From the NCBI GenBank assembly GCA_013141015.1, contig JABFRT010000038.1, forward strand, positions 1 to 64,000: a DNA stretch of 64,000 nt, written 5' to 3'. Of the stretch, positions 27,967 through 37,300 are shown piece by piece (the stretch's first letter is position 1; each line of letters starts with the position of its first letter). The stretch is from Hyphomicrobium sp. (lineage in GTDB: Bacteria; Pseudomonadota; Alphaproteobacteria; Rhizobiales; Hyphomicrobiaceae). The notes below the pieces were generated by a model. The model saw only the letters and a program-made list of their open reading frames with translations, made no database searches and had not been told where the DNA came from. The position numbers and the translations under genes were made by a program.

Positions 27967-28280
27967 GTGGGCCGCCAATCGTGCGCCTCGGCCACTTCCC
28001 CGGAGCTGGCTGAGCTTGATGCCGCCCGATTGCTCGCGGTTTTCGAGCTGCGAAACCCGCTGGTTGGGATGCGAAGGCGCGCTCCCAGCACCTCTTTGCG
28101 GCATCCCCAAGCGGTGCGAATGGTGGCACGCCAACCCTTCGGCGGCTTCGCCGGTTTGGCGCAGCGAAGCCATAGCCGACAACTGCCGGTCTACGGCTTG
28201 GCGAGCCGATCTGAGGTTGCTATCAAGGCTCATGGTCATACTTTTCGTTGACTGTATAGTCTTCTCGTGTCAAACGAATG
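27967..28280. other. Unassigned stretch right of the truncated gene
   Basis: A minus-strand frame (MTMSLDSNLRSARQAVDRQL onward, start near 28239) looks like the start of a helical protein but loses protein-like character after about 50 codons. I do not recognise it, and it may be a remnant of a lost mobile gene. Confidence 0.25.
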
Positions 28281-28307
28281 ATTGACTAAAACAGCTAGTA
28301 AGTCAAT
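28281..28307. promoter_or_regulatory. Inverted repeat downstream of hipA
   Basis: ATTGACT (28281-28287) is repeated inverted as AGTCAAT (28301-28307) in an AT-rich stretch that also holds TTGACTGTATAGTC upstream. It may be an operator or promoter of a gene now lost. No target gene is visible. Confidence 0.3.
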
Positions 28308-28367
28308 CGTGTTGATGACCAACGAGGCAAAATAGTCATCAGATAGCATGACTGCTGCCAGTGAGCG

Positions 28368-29720
28368 TCACTTCTTCTTCCGCTTCGAGGTTCGTTTCGG
28401 CGGCACCTTCCCGAGCGGCGATGGCACGTCATCGGCCGTCGCAGGCGGCGCGTCGCCACCCACCACCCGAAACCCTGGGTAGGCGAACGAACCGCTCAGC
28501 AACTCTGTCTCGCGCTCGCTCACGCCATTTCCGCGCAAGATGCGATACCAGGACGCTCGCACTACGGCTTCCATGTCATCGATCAGCGCGCGTGCCTCTT
28601 CAGGCTCCAACAAGAACCGCCGGCACTGGGACATCAGGTTTTCTGCATTCGCCCAGCGGCCAAGATCGCCACATGCCATGGCAAGATCGCGACGCTCCTC
28701 ACTGACGAGCTTCGATGGCGTGAGGTCATAGGCAGGCGACAGCATCCAATTGCTGCCCTCCCAAGCGAGTGCGGCGTGATTGCGCGGATGATCATCGGTG
28801 TTGGAAACGAGCGCATTGAAGCACATGCGTCCAAACAATTCGCGCACATTCTTCTTTGGATCGGGCGTGCAGCGACGCAGCTCTTCTGCCAACAATACAT
28901 ACGACCAACGACCCCGCGACAACGGATTGTCGTCCGTTCGCAGCAACGTTACGGCGCTGACCATGCGCGCACGGTTGTAGCCCGATTTGACCTTCTGCCG
29001 GTCGAACCGCTTCACCAACAGAACATCGCGATTGCCTACCGTATCGAGGCGGCTTTCTGCCACGGACAGCCCGCATTCCCTCGCCAGTTGCAGCAGCGAA
29101 TGCTCAACGCGCGCGCTGTTCCAGCGATCAGTCTCTCTATTGAACTTGGCGAGCCACAGCCCCGCCTTGTCCTCGACGACAGCTTTCGGACGAGCGCCAC
29201 CCATCGAGGTGCCGAGCAACATCAATCGCTCGACCTGCTCCGCATCTTTCACTTTTGTATCGTCATCACGCAGCAGGGCATCAGCTGCTTCTTGCAGCCG
29301 CGCAAGATCGAGCGTCTGATTGAACTCCCTCTTCGGTGCTGGTGGCGCAGCGCCCAGGCCGAAGCCCAGCGCGCCCGCACGGTCATCGGGAGACTCCAAG
29401 AGATAGGCGAGCTCGCCAACACCCGTACTTTTGAGATGCCGCTCGATCAGCAATCGGCCCCAATAGTCAGGTCCGGAATCTCGTAGCGTACCAAAGACAC
29501 CATTCAGCACCGTCGTCTCATAGACCTTGGTGCGGAGCTTCAGCTCTACGGGATCGAGTTCGACCGCCTCTTTGCGCGCAAGATAGCTCTTGCCGAAGAC
29601 GAACCGGCCAAGCGCCGTCCCGTTGCGATCAATCGTCAGCTCAAAACGCCCTGCCGTCACCGCCTTGGTTTCACCCGGCAGCCACACATAGACGAAGCAC
29701 TGATTGGCGCTAGAAGTCAT
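28368..29720 (-). CDS. hipA: HipA toxin kinase
   Basis: From MTSSANQCFVYVWLPGE (ATG at 29720) the protein is 450 residues, the usual HipA length. It has the P-loop-like LGTSMGGARPKAVV that holds the autophosphorylated serine in HipA, the catalytic loop NTDDHPRNHAAL with Asp and Asn, and the metal-binding YDLTPS. HipA kinases phosphorylate tRNA synthetases (GltX in E. coli) and induce dormancy. The start overlaps the end of hipB by 11 bp, the normal arrangement. The C-terminal KRKKK tail is unusual. All key kinase residues are present, so it is probably active. Confidence 0.9.
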   Translation of the reverse strand: MTSSANQCFVYVWLPGETKAVTAGRFELTIDRNGTALGRFVFGKSYLARKEAVELDPVELKLRTKVYETTVLNGVFGTLRDSGPDYWGRLLIERHLKSTGVGELAYLLESPDDRAGALGFGLGAAPPAPKREFNQTLDLARLQEAADALLRDDDTKVKDAEQVERLMLLGTSMGGARPKAVVEDKAGLWLAKFNRETDRWNSARVEHSLLQLARECGLSVAESRLDTVGNRDVLLVKRFDRQKVKSGYNRARMVSAVTLLRTDDNPLSRGRWSYVLLAEELRRCTPDPKKNVRELFGRMCFNALVSNTDDHPRNHAALAWEGSNWMLSPAYDLTPSKLVSEERRDLAMACGDLGRWANAENLMSQCRRFLLEPEEARALIDDMEAVVRASWYRILRGNGVSERETELLSGSFAYPGFRVVGGDAPPATADDVPSPLGKVPPKRTSKRKKK

Positions 29721-30051
29721 TGTCGAGCACCTCACGCGAACGGGCGCGCTTGGGCTCGTGCTGCATCGCCAGCGCGCGCCCTTCCTCATCAGTCAAAGGT
29801 GAGGCGACTTCAGCCAGCTGCCCGACTAATCCAAGTGCCCACAACAAGCCTGCATACACCGCTATGGCAGTCGTGGGCTTGCCGCGCTCAGCATCCGCGA
29901 CCGTCTGGCGAGTGACGCCGATCTTCTGCGCGACCGCCTCGGCGCTCATTCCACGGCGCAGCCGCGCCGTGCGAATGTTCGCCCCTAGCGCCTTCAATGA
30001 AGCCTCCACCTCAAAAGGTGGGGCAGCAGTCAGTGGATTTCGCGAAGACAT
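29710..30051 (-). CDS. hipB: HipB-like antitoxin, XRE-family repressor
   Basis: The 113-residue protein has an XRE helix-turn-helix (ANIRTARLRRGMSAEAVAQK, then IGVTRQTVADAERGKPTTAI). As the antitoxin of HipA it is expected to bind both HipA and operators upstream of its own gene. Two palindromes that fit such operators lie at 30083-30098 and 30161-30176. Confidence 0.88.
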   Translation of the reverse strand: MSSRNPLTAAPPFEVEASLKALGANIRTARLRRGMSAEAVAQKIGVTRQTVADAERGKPTTAIAVYAGLLWALGLVGQLAEVASPLTDEEGRALAMQHEPKRARSREVLDNDF

Positions 30052-30082
30052 GTCACCTAGATCTAACGTTGAACAATTTTAA

Positions 30083-30098
30083 GTTACCTTGAGATAAC
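30083..30098. promoter_or_regulatory. Putative HipB operator 1
   Basis: GTTACCTTGAGATAAC is a near-perfect palindrome (GTTA-CCT-TG-AGA-TAAC with one mismatch), 32 bp upstream of hipB. It shares TTGAGATA with the second operator in the opposite orientation. HipB of E. coli binds TATCC-N8-GGATA palindromes, so a short inverted TATCT repeat is a comparable site. Confidence 0.6.
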
Positions 30099-30160
30099 AT
30101 ACATGCTCACCGCGCCCAGGTCAATAAGCGTCATCTTCGGATTACATAAATACGCTTAAT

Positions 30161-30176
30161 GCTATCTCAAGATAAC
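30161..30176. promoter_or_regulatory. Putative HipB operator 2
   Basis: GCTATCTCAAGATAAC contains the perfect palindrome TATCT-ca-AGATA and is the second copy of the motif, 78 bp (centre to centre) from operator 1. Confidence 0.6.
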
Positions 30177-31039
30177 ATTATCGGCGCTGCACATGCCAAT
30201 CAGCAGCCAAAATTGGCCAGCCCGCAGGCTGACTCAAGTCGAACAGGGATGGGCATAACATCATCCACCCTCAATACTTCAATAGTTGCGTTAATACTTC
30301 GTTAAGACATTCGTTATTACTGTATATCAGCCATGCACAGCAAGTATAGATGTTGTTATTAGCGAACAATTGGCCATTATTACTTAAGATTGCCCGACAA
30401 AGCCAAGCAAAACCACTATGCGAGATTGAACAAGGGCACGGGGAGGTGCCGCGATGTCAGACGAAGAAAGCACCACAGATCTACGGCAGAGCGCCGCCCT
30501 AGTATTGGCGCGGGATGGCGTCCCGCTCCTGATGCCGCTATGGAAATCCGCGACACCGTTCTGCGGCACGTGGAGGCTCAATGAGCCTCACTCGAACAGC
30601 TCCGCCGCCAAATCCAGCGTAGCCAGATGGATCAGGAAGGTGGCGACGCTCTCGACTGGATCGAGCAGCGCCTGACCTTCCTCGATGGCATCGAAGCCAC
30701 TGCAAACTCCGCGCCCCTGCCCCTCTCCTGAGCCTCAGCTTTGCGGTGACAGCATCATCTTTTCGTTTGACGAAGCCAAGGCCGCAGGGGCGACCTACGT
30801 CCTGCTGCTCAGCAAGACGGATGACTAACGGATCATGCTTCTGCAACGCGCTGGCGGCACCAGCTGCTACCGCGATAGGGGGCAAGCCCACGACGTGCGC
30901 GCATTTCAGTTGAGGTGACGATGGCTCAGCGCAATCAGCCCGGTCGCATCGAGATGGAAAAATCCGGCCCTGCACAGATTGCTTACAGGTGCAATGGCTT
31001 CAAGGTCATCGGGGAAGATCACGTACGTTTTGAAAATAT
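30177..31039. other. Decayed region between hipBA and tRNA-Pro
   Basis: Several short, broken frames look once coding: MSDEESTTDLRQSAALVLAR from 30454, a helical stretch ASLEQLRRQIQRSQMDQEGG after an in-frame stop near 30585, PQLCGDSIIFSFDEAKAAG near 30740-30830, and MAQRNQPGRIEMEKSGPAQI from 30921, which reads into the tRNA-Pro 3' end. None is recognised. The pattern and position next to a tRNA suggest the remains of an integrated element. The 30200-30400 part is AT-rich with no gene. Confidence 0.4.
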
Positions 31040-31116
31040 TGGTCGGAGCGACAGGATTTGAACCTGCGACCCCCAGTCCCCCAGACTGGTGCGCTACCAG
31101 GCTGCGCTACGCTCCG
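31040..31116 (-). tRNA. tRNA-Pro (anticodon GGG)
   Basis: On the minus strand the acceptor CGGAGCG pairs with CGCTCCG, the anticodon stem CCAGT/ACTGG encloses CTGGGGG (anticodon GGG), the T-arm GCAGG-TTCAAAT-CCTGT is normal, and the 3' CCA is encoded. Its 3' end faces the accessory region to the left, the typical geometry for an integration site. Confidence 0.95.
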
Positions 31117-31184
31117 AAGCGCTCCTTGTGCCTGGACGTCAGCGCAACGTCAACGCCGATAATCAGCGACACTTGGCCGGGCCG

Positions 31185-32012
31185 TCACGTCAACCAACCG
31201 GCAATTGCGCACTCACCCAGTGGGAAAGCCTCAACTGCAAGCGTTAGCGGCAACTGGCCGGCGGCCACAGCGCCGTAGTAGCCAGGCGGCAAGGTCAAAT
31301 CGCCCACAACGAAGCCCGGCACCGCCATTCGTGCGGCGATCCCAGCTGCGGGGCGGACGCCGGCCACACCGGCCTGCGTCAAGATCCGCCCAATTCCGGT
31401 GCCGCTGGCCTTGGCAAGCGCTTCCAGCCGCACCCAGGCCTGCAGAAATCCGGCGTTTTCAGATCCGCCGTCTGATGCTTCGATTAGGCTTGATGTTTTG
31501 GATGGGGCCTGCTGGTCAGACGATGCCAATTGCCCGGCCGCATGAAGAATGCGCTGACGCCGCTCAATAGACACCTTCACATCCCGCGTCATCTCAAGAT
31601 CGATTCCGATTGGGCCCGCGTTTGAAACCGCGATCAGCGCCGCTTGCCCGGTGTGGCTTAAACTGAACTGCAGACCGGCGGTATTGACGTTTGCTGGAAG
31701 CTGCGGCCGCCCACCGGGCGCAATCTCGTAGGCGACGCCGCGCACCACCCTGCTGGCTTGCCGTTCGAGTACGATGCGCAAAACGATATGCGCCGCGCGC
31801 CAGATGCGTGCTTCGCCCTCGCCGCGCGCGGCGCATATGTTTGCGTACCGCGCAACTTCATCGGCGGCTAAACGCGGTGTTTGACGTTCAGCATCCTCAA
31901 GAGCGCTCAAGGCCACCGCGAGATCAGCGAACACGATAACCGGACCGGTGCGGCTTGCGGCCGAAGAACCCTCCGGGCCCGGCTCAGACGACACTGACGG
32001 TGAAGCGCTCAC
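31185..32012 (-). CDS. 4'-phosphopantetheinyl transferase superfamily protein (Sfp type)
   Basis: The 275-residue protein has the Sfp-family motifs in order: [25 protein letters not shown], the Mg-binding GIDLEM, and the late [15 protein letters not shown] corresponding to W(K/R)xxEAxxKAxG. It transfers phosphopantetheine from CoA to carrier proteins. The stop/start overlap with the merR gene (4 bp) suggests cotranscription. It lies downstream of plsX-fabH-ihfA-merR, so a carrier-protein role in lipid synthesis is possible, but the real target is unknown. Confidence 0.85.
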   Translation of the reverse strand: MSASPSVSSEPGPEGSSAASRTGPVIVFADLAVALSALEDAERQTPRLAADEVARYANICAARGEGEARIWRAAHIVLRIVLERQASRVVRGVAYEIAPGGRPQLPANVNTAGLQFSLSHTGQAALIAVSNAGPIGIDLEMTRDVKVSIERRQRILHAAGQLASSDQQAPSKTSSLIEASDGGSENAGFLQAWVRLEALAKASGTGIGRILTQAGVAGVRPAAGIAARMAVPGFVVGDLTLPPGYYGAVAAGQLPLTLAVEAFPLGECAIAGWLT

Positions 32013-32566
32013 GTGCGCGTGGCGCGTAGCGGCGCTACCGGTGCGGCTACTGATTTCGACGGCGCAGCGGTCAACAGTTGCCGGCAGATTTCAAGTTCGC
32101 GGATCGCGTCGGCGACAATCTCTTTCGATGTTCTGACGGCAATTTTTGCTTCAGCCGCCGCCAATCGCTTTGATGCAGCGCTTACGCCATGACCATCGAG
32201 CGCTGCTGGATTACCAGCAGTGGGCTGGCTTTTTTGCGTGTCTTGAGCGCGCGCGCCGCGCCCCTTTGTCTTTCCACCTGCCGCTGCCGCCATCCCAGAT
32301 GCGGCCGTCGCCTTGACTTGATCGACGCCCTGCTCGCGCAGAATTTTCTGCACACCTTTGATGGTGTAGCCCTCAGCGTGCAACAGATGGCGGATGCCGC
32401 GCAGCAATTCCATATCTTCAGGCCGGTAATAGCGCCGGCCACCGCCGCGCTTCATTGGCCGGATGTGCGGGAACTTGCCTTCCCAGAACCGCAGCACGTG
32501 CTTTGGCACATCAAGCTCGCCGGCCACCTCGCCGATGGTGCGGAATGCTTCAGCTGTTTTACTCAT
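32009..32566 (-). CDS. MerR-family transcriptional regulator
   Basis: The 185-residue protein has an N-terminal MerR winged helix ([20 protein letters not shown], then [20 protein letters not shown]) at residues about 8-77. The C-terminal half is Ala/Lys-rich with a helical end and has no metal-binding cysteines, so it is not a metal sensor of the classical type. MerR genes next to ihfA, fabH and plsX are a conserved alphaproteobacterial arrangement; the regulated genes are unknown. Confidence 0.88.
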   Translation of the reverse strand: MSKTAEAFRTIGEVAGELDVPKHVLRFWEGKFPHIRPMKRGGGRRYYRPEDMELLRGIRHLLHAEGYTIKGVQKILREQGVDQVKATAASGMAAAAGGKTKGRGARAQDTQKSQPTAGNPAALDGHGVSAASKRLAAAEAKIAVRTSKEIVADAIRELEICRQLLTAAPSKSVAAPVAPLRATRT

Positions 32567-32619
32567 ATCGAGACCTCGCCTTCGTCAATAGAGGCCCGGT
32601 GGTCTAGCCGAATTCGCGC

Positions 32620-32934
32620 TCAACTACTACGCGGCTTCGCATGACCCTTGTTGATACGATCCTTCATGATATTCGACGGGCGAAACACCAGCACGCGGCG
32701 CGGGGTGATCGGCACTTCCTTGCCGGTCTTCGGATTGCGGCCAACGCGCTCGCCTTTTTGCCGGATGCCAAACGAGCCGAATGACGACAGCTTGACGGTG
32801 TCGCCGCCAGCCAGACTGCCGGAGATTTCGTCGAGCACCAGTTCAACAAGATCCTGGCTCTCGTTGCGCGGCAAACCGACCTTTTCCACCACGGCCTCTG
32901 CGAGATCGGCTCGCGTCAACGTCTTGCCGGTCAT
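32620..32934 (-). CDS. ihfA: Integration host factor alpha subunit
   Basis: The start [20 protein letters not shown] follows a purine-rich GAGGGGGGAGAGG stretch and yields 104 residues, the normal length. The DNA-bending arm [18 protein letters not shown] and the core [13 protein letters not shown] are typical of IHF-alpha. With IhfB it bends DNA in replication, recombination and transcription. The Lys-rich tail HAKPRSS is a mild extension. Confidence 0.92.
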   Translation of the reverse strand: MTGKTLTRADLAEAVVEKVGLPRNESQDLVELVLDEISGSLAGGDTVKLSSFGSFGIRQKGERVGRNPKTGKEVPITPRRVLVFRPSNIMKDRINKGHAKPRSS

Positions 32935-33095
32935 GTGGCCCTCTCCCCCCTCAGACAAATCATCGCAGTGGATGCTAACGGGGTATCGCTGCGCGGTCAA
33001 CGGCGGAACGCTTCAACCAACTGAAATCTATAGTGATTTATCTGTTGCGCTGCACAATGGTTGAGATGGCCGGATTTGCTTGCGCGTGAACGCCC

Positions 33096-34106
33096 CTACC
33101 AGCGGGCCAAAACCGCGCCCCAGGTGAACCCGCCACCCATCGCTTCCATCAAGATCAGGCTGCCGTCCTTTATCCGATGATCCTCAAAAGCCTGATTGAG
33201 CGCCAGCGGAATGGATGCGGCCGACGTGTTGCCGTGCTTGTCGAGCGTCATTACGATTTTTTCCGGTGCCACGTTCAGTTTCTTGGCGATACCATCAAGG
33301 ATCCGCTTGTTGGCCTGATGCGGAATGAAGAGGTCAATCTCGTCGGCGGAATATCCGGTTTCAACCAGCGTTTCTTCAATCACACCGGAGATTTTCTGCA
33401 CCGCGTGGCGGAACACTTCGCGGCCGTTCATGCGCAAGAGACCGGTTGTCTTGGTCGAGCCCGGACCGCCATCAACATAGAGCAAGTCTTCATAGCGCCC
33501 GTCGGAACGGATGCGGGTTGCAAGGATGCCGCGATCCTCGCGCGTGCCCTTTTGATGATGGGCTTCAAGCACAACAGCGCCCGCGCCATCGCCGAACAGC
33601 ACGCAGGTGCTGCGGTCTTCCCAATCGAGAATCCGCGAGAATGTTTCAGCCCCAATTACAAGCGCGCGTTTAAATTGGTAAACTTTGATGAAGTTGTCGG
33701 CAATCGTCATTGCGTAGACGAAACCGGAGCAAACCGCCTGCACGTCAAACGCCGCGCCCTTGGTCACACCCAGCATGTTTTGAATGCGCACCGCAGTCGC
33801 CGGAAACGTCCGGTCGGGCGTCGCCGTGGCGCAGATCACCAGGTCAATTTCAACGGGGTCGATGCCGGCGCGGATCAGCGCTTGTTTGGCGGCGGCCGCA
33901 CCCAGAACGGACGTCAGCTCGCTGTCGTCGGCGATGTGGCGCTGGCGGATGCCGGAGCGCTCTTGAATCCATGCGTCCGACGTATCCAGCGTCTTGGCCA
34001 ACTCGTCGTTGGTAACGATACGTTTTGGCAAATGTGCGCCAACACCGCGAATGATCGAACGAACAACTGTCACGCGTCTGCCTTTCGTTGACTTACTTTG
34101 CGGCAC
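33096..34106 (-). CDS. fabH: Beta-ketoacyl-ACP synthase III
   Basis: FabH condenses acetyl-CoA with malonyl-ACP to start fatty acid synthesis. The 336-residue sequence has the catalytic Cys in DVQAVCSGF, His in IPHQANKRI and Asn in GNTSAASIP, plus [10 protein letters not shown] at the end. The ATG at 34106 overlaps the end of plsX by 14 bp; a GTG eleven codons downstream ([10 protein letters not shown]) is an equally likely start because it matches the usual N-terminus. It is in a plsX-fabH-ihfA-merR operon. Confidence 0.93.
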   Translation of the reverse strand: MPQSKSTKGRRVTVVRSIIRGVGAHLPKRIVTNDELAKTLDTSDAWIQERSGIRQRHIADDSELTSVLGAAAAKQALIRAGIDPVEIDLVICATATPDRTFPATAVRIQNMLGVTKGAAFDVQAVCSGFVYAMTIADNFIKVYQFKRALVIGAETFSRILDWEDRSTCVLFGDGAGAVVLEAHHQKGTREDRGILATRIRSDGRYEDLLYVDGGPGSTKTTGLLRMNGREVFRHAVQKISGVIEETLVETGYSADEIDLFIPHQANKRILDGIAKKLNVAPEKIVMTLDKHGNTSAASIPLALNQAFEDHRIKDGSLILMEAMGGGFTWGAVLARW

Positions 34107-35160
34107 TCACCGGCTGCACGCTGCCGGGCGGCGCTGCGGCGAGCTTGTGATGAAATACATCAATGTCGGATGATAAGCGGGCGATCAGGCCTGAATCCGC
34201 CATTTCGTAGGCGAGATCGACGGCGCTGGCAAAACCATAAGCGTCCGTGCCGCCGTGGCTCTTGACCGCGATGCCGTTGAGACCCAGGAACGTGCCGCCG
34301 TTGATGCGGCGCGGGTCCATCTTGTCTTTCAACACGCGAAATCCGCCGCGCGCCAGCAGTGCGCCGAGTTTCGACAACAGCGACGAGGTCATCGCGCCTT
34401 TCAGATAGACGCCAATCTGGCGCGCCGTACCCTCGGCGGTCTTCAAGGCGATGTTGCCAGCGAAGCCTTCGACGACCACTACATCAACCGCACCGTGGCC
34501 AATCTGATCGCCTTCCACAAAGCCCGTGTAGTCGAGCGGCAGTTCAATGCTTTTGAGTAGAGCGTGCGCGGCCTTGACGTCCTCGTTGCCTTTGACCTCT
34601 TCGGTGCCGACGTTGAGCAAACCGACCGACGGCTTTTCGATGTGAAAGATGGCGCGCGCCATCGCGGCCCCCATCAACGCAAAGTCCGACAACTGACTGG
34701 CGGTTGCGCCGATGTTGGCGCCAACATCGAGCACGATGCATTCCGATTTGGTCGTCGGCCACAGCGCGGCCAGCGCCGGACGCTCGATGCCAGCTATCGG
34801 CCGCAGGATCAGCTTGGCGATTGCCATGAGCGCGCCGGTGTTGCCAGCCGACACCGCCGCATGGGCCTCGCCGTCTTTGACCGCCTGCAGCGGCAGCCAC
34901 ATGCTCGATCCCTTCGAGCGGCGCAGCGCCTGGCTTGGCTTGTCGTGCATGCCAACAACAATGGAGGTGTGGACGACACGTGATTTTTTGGCCAATGCCG
35001 GATGCGCGGCAAGGGCGGTATTTATCGCGCTCTCGTCGCCATAGAAAATGAAGCTGAGCGCCGGATGGCGCTCAAGCGACAGCGCAGCCCCAGGCACAAT
35101 GACGCCCGGGCCATGATCGCCGCCCATCGCATCGAGTGCTATCGTCTTTGGGCTCGCCAT
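34093..35160 (-). CDS. plsX: Phosphate acyltransferase PlsX
   Basis: From [20 protein letters not shown] (ATG at 35160) the product is 355 residues. PlsX makes acyl-phosphate from acyl-ACP for phospholipid synthesis. Diagnostic stretches are [35 protein letters not shown] and [15 protein letters not shown]. It is the first gene of the operon with fabH. The region 35161-35341 upstream carries its promoter and no rpmF gene, which often lies near plsX elsewhere. Confidence 0.94.
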   Translation of the reverse strand: MASPKTIALDAMGGDHGPGVIVPGAALSLERHPALSFIFYGDESAINTALAAHPALAKKSRVVHTSIVVGMHDKPSQALRRSKGSSMWLPLQAVKDGEAHAAVSAGNTGALMAIAKLILRPIAGIERPALAALWPTTKSECIVLDVGANIGATASQLSDFALMGAAMARAIFHIEKPSVGLLNVGTEEVKGNEDVKAAHALLKSIELPLDYTGFVEGDQIGHGAVDVVVVEGFAGNIALKTAEGTARQIGVYLKGAMTSSLLSKLGALLARGGFRVLKDKMDPRRINGGTFLGLNGIAVKSHGGTDAYGFASAVDLAYEMADSGLIARLSSDIDVFHHKLAAAPPGSVQPVSAAK

Positions 35161-35341
35161 GCCGAACGCCGGCCCTTCAAAAAAATAGGTTGAGCGCAAA
35201 ACCGCGCTACGATTCAGACACTTTCAGGCGAGCCCACCGGTGCCCGCCAAAACCGGCTGGACCATAGCCGTTCAGCCACGTCTGACAAGGCCATAAGCCC
35301 GTTTCTGCACGGTTGCCGCAGCTTGTTGACAATACCCCGGC

Positions 35342-35875
35342 TCACTTCTTCTCAGGCGGGGTCTTGAGTTTGGCCAAGGCTGCGAACGGACTGACTTTTC
35401 CGGCCGGACTCTCCGCCTTGTCAGTCCAAGAAAATTCAGCACCGTCCTTGCGCGGATACGGATCAACGCCCGCCGAAAGGCACTCGAACACAATTCGTCC
35501 CAAGGGGATCGCGCCATCCTCCAGCGGCTCGACATCACGAGCCGTCAAAATGGCTTTGTCCTCGCCGCCACTGGCGTCCGGCAACTCCGGCCAGAATTCG
35601 ACATCGAAGGTTTCATCAATCTGCGCCGGCACCGGGTCCAATGACACGATGCACGCTTGTTCGCCGGTCGCGGACACCCGGCCCTTCAAGCGATAACCGC
35701 CGCCTGCCAGCCGCTCAATACGATAGGATGATGTGACGTTGCTCAGCGACAGCATGTCAAGTTGTTGCGCAAGCAGCAACAGCGATTCACCGGCGACGGT
35801 GCGTTCACGCGATAGGCCGTTGTTTGGAATTTCAACGACCGGGTGCGACCAATCAGATAACGCAATAGACGGCAT
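35342..35875 (-). CDS. DUF177 (YceD-like) domain protein
   Basis: From MPSIALSDWSHPVVEIPNNG the protein is 177 residues. The DUF177 pattern is seen in YRLKGRVSATGEQACIVSLDP, where the family usually has a Cys near the centre of the fold, and in the end block DPYPRKDGAEFSW. YceD-type proteins have been linked to 23S rRNA accumulation. The gene lies between the cytochrome chaperone gene and plsX, as in many alphaproteobacteria. The start gives an ordinary length. Confidence 0.85.
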   Translation of the reverse strand: MPSIALSDWSHPVVEIPNNGLSRERTVAGESLLLLAQQLDMLSLSNVTSSYRIERLAGGGYRLKGRVSATGEQACIVSLDPVPAQIDETFDVEFWPELPDASGGEDKAILTARDVEPLEDGAIPLGRIVFECLSAGVDPYPRKDGAEFSWTDKAESPAGKVSPFAALAKLKTPPEKK

Positions 35876-35897
35876 CGTTGTCTCTCGAAAGATGGGC

Positions 35898-36452
35898 TCA
35901 CGCCGCGCGTGGCGCCTTGGCAAAACTCAACTGCCCGGCTGCGATATCATCTGCAGCGAGACGTGCAAGCTTGTCGTCAGACGCGCGGATATATTTGGCG
36001 ATGGCACCGGCGAACGCGTGGCCGGCGGGGCCGCGCAAAATCTTGGCGATCGCAATGGCCGCGAGCGGATCGCTGCCGCCCGCATCAACCGGCATTTCGG
36101 CGAGCGCCTGACGATATGCGCCCGAACGATCGTAAAACAGCGCGGCGGCACCTTTAACGCGCTTTGGCACCGTCATATCGCCGACGCCCATTTCGCGCAT
36201 GCAATCATCCATATCGGTGACAAACGCTTCGATCAGGTGCTGGGCCAGCGCCTCGCCGTCACCCGGCAGAGACTTGACCCGCTCGGCCACCAGAAAAAGA
36301 TGGAGTGCCACCAGTTCCAACCGGCCCTCCGGCGTATCGGGCACCCGTTCCGCGCCATAAAAGCTCGGTTGGCGGGCCGCGGCCACGACCATGCCATAAA
36401 GGTCCCCTGCTTTGCGCTTCAGGCCCGGGCGCCGGGTCATCCAGTTGAGCAT
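35898..36452 (-). CDS. Ubiquinol-cytochrome c chaperone family protein (CBP3-like)
   Basis: From MLNWMTRRPGLKRKAGDLYG the product is 184 residues and matches the CBP3/UQCC1 family: VAAARQPSFYGAERVPDTPE, LELVALHLFLVAERVK, HLIEAFVTDMDDCMREMGVG and VPKRVKGAAALFYDR. Family members help assemble the cytochrome bc1 complex. It precedes the DUF177 gene by 22 bp, the conserved order in this class. The longer frame upstream is not conserved in sequence style and was left out. Confidence 0.88.
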   Translation of the reverse strand: MLNWMTRRPGLKRKAGDLYGMVVAAARQPSFYGAERVPDTPEGRLELVALHLFLVAERVKSLPGDGEALAQHLIEAFVTDMDDCMREMGVGDMTVPKRVKGAAALFYDRSGAYRQALAEMPVDAGGSDPLAAIAIAKILRGPAGHAFAGAIAKYIRASDDKLARLAADDIAAGQLSFAKAPRAA

Positions 36453-36605
36453 CAGGGCATTGTCCTCACGCGTGTTGTCAAAATCAAGCAATTGGCTGGG
36501 GATTGTGCCCTGCTTTGGGGCGGGAGCCGCGTTGCACCTGCCCTTTTGCCAGTCTAAAGCCACTCAGCGCTATAACGAAGCGATTCTCGGGAGAGACCAC
36601 TGATC

Positions 36606-37127
36606 ATGCGCCGGGATGACACTCTTCGTCACACAATTGGCCTCCGTCAAACAACTGGCCGCTCGAAATCGGTGCCCGCGTCGCTGACGCTTGTGGCGGC
36701 GCTGGCTGGCGCGCTGGCTCTGTCGGGCGCGTTGACCGGGTGCAGCGAACAGATCACCAAGCACGGCCACCAGTTCCATGACACCGATTTGCAGGCGATC
36801 CAGCCCGGCATGAGCCAGGAACAGGTGCGCAGCACGCTCGGCACGCCCGCCACGACGGCTGTGGTCGGCAGCGGCGACGCGTTTTATTATATCTCCAGCA
36901 CCATGAGCCAATCGGCGTTTTTCACGCCATCCGAAAAAGACCGCCAAGTCGTCGCCGTCTACTTCAATCAGGGCGGCATGGTTGAAACGGTCGCCAACTA
37001 TGGCTTGAAGGACGGCAAGGTGTTTGACTTCATCAGCCGCACCACACCAGCACCCGGCGGCAAGGACGAAGGCATCTTGAAGTCGCTGTTCCGCAACCTC
37101 GGCAAAAAACAGATTTTCGGCGAGTAG
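36606..37127 (+). CDS. bamE: Outer membrane assembly lipoprotein BamE
   Basis: The 173-residue precursor has a lipoprotein signal with lipobox ALTGC (Cys46) and the BamE/SmpA fold: DLQAIQPGMSQEQVRSTLGTP, DAFYYISSTM, VVAVYFNQGGMVETVANYG. BamE stabilises the BAM complex that inserts outer-membrane barrels. It is divergent from the cytochrome chaperone gene. The N-terminal 20 residues before the hydrophobic stretch are longer than usual for a lipoprotein signal. Confidence 0.9.
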   Translation: MRRDDTLRHTIGLRQTTGRSKSVPASLTLVAALAGALALSGALTGCSEQITKHGHQFHDTDLQAIQPGMSQEQVRSTLGTPATTAVVGSGDAFYYISSTMSQSAFFTPSEKDRQVVAVYFNQGGMVETVANYGLKDGKVFDFISRTTPAPGGKDEGILKSLFRNLGKKQIFGE

Positions 37128-37300
37128 TAAGGCCTCCGGGGTGAGGTCTGGCTGAGAGCTGACTAAGATCTGGCAGAACTCGCCACGGCTCCCTCATTTC
37201 GGCATGCCCAACCAGGGGTCACTTGTGCCTTGCGTCCAATTGTTATATTATACCATATAGACATACGGGAGTGGCGGCGGTTCGCACGGGGAGACAATGC

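Noticed and set aside
30538-30975. Minus-strand frame of 145 codons in the decayed region
   Set aside because: No motif, no ribosome-binding site and Arg/Cys-rich translation; it overlaps better-looking plus-strand remnants.
33177-34091. Plus-strand frame of 304 codons opposite fabH
   Set aside because: Antisense shadow of fabH, which has all catalytic residues in the minus-strand frame.
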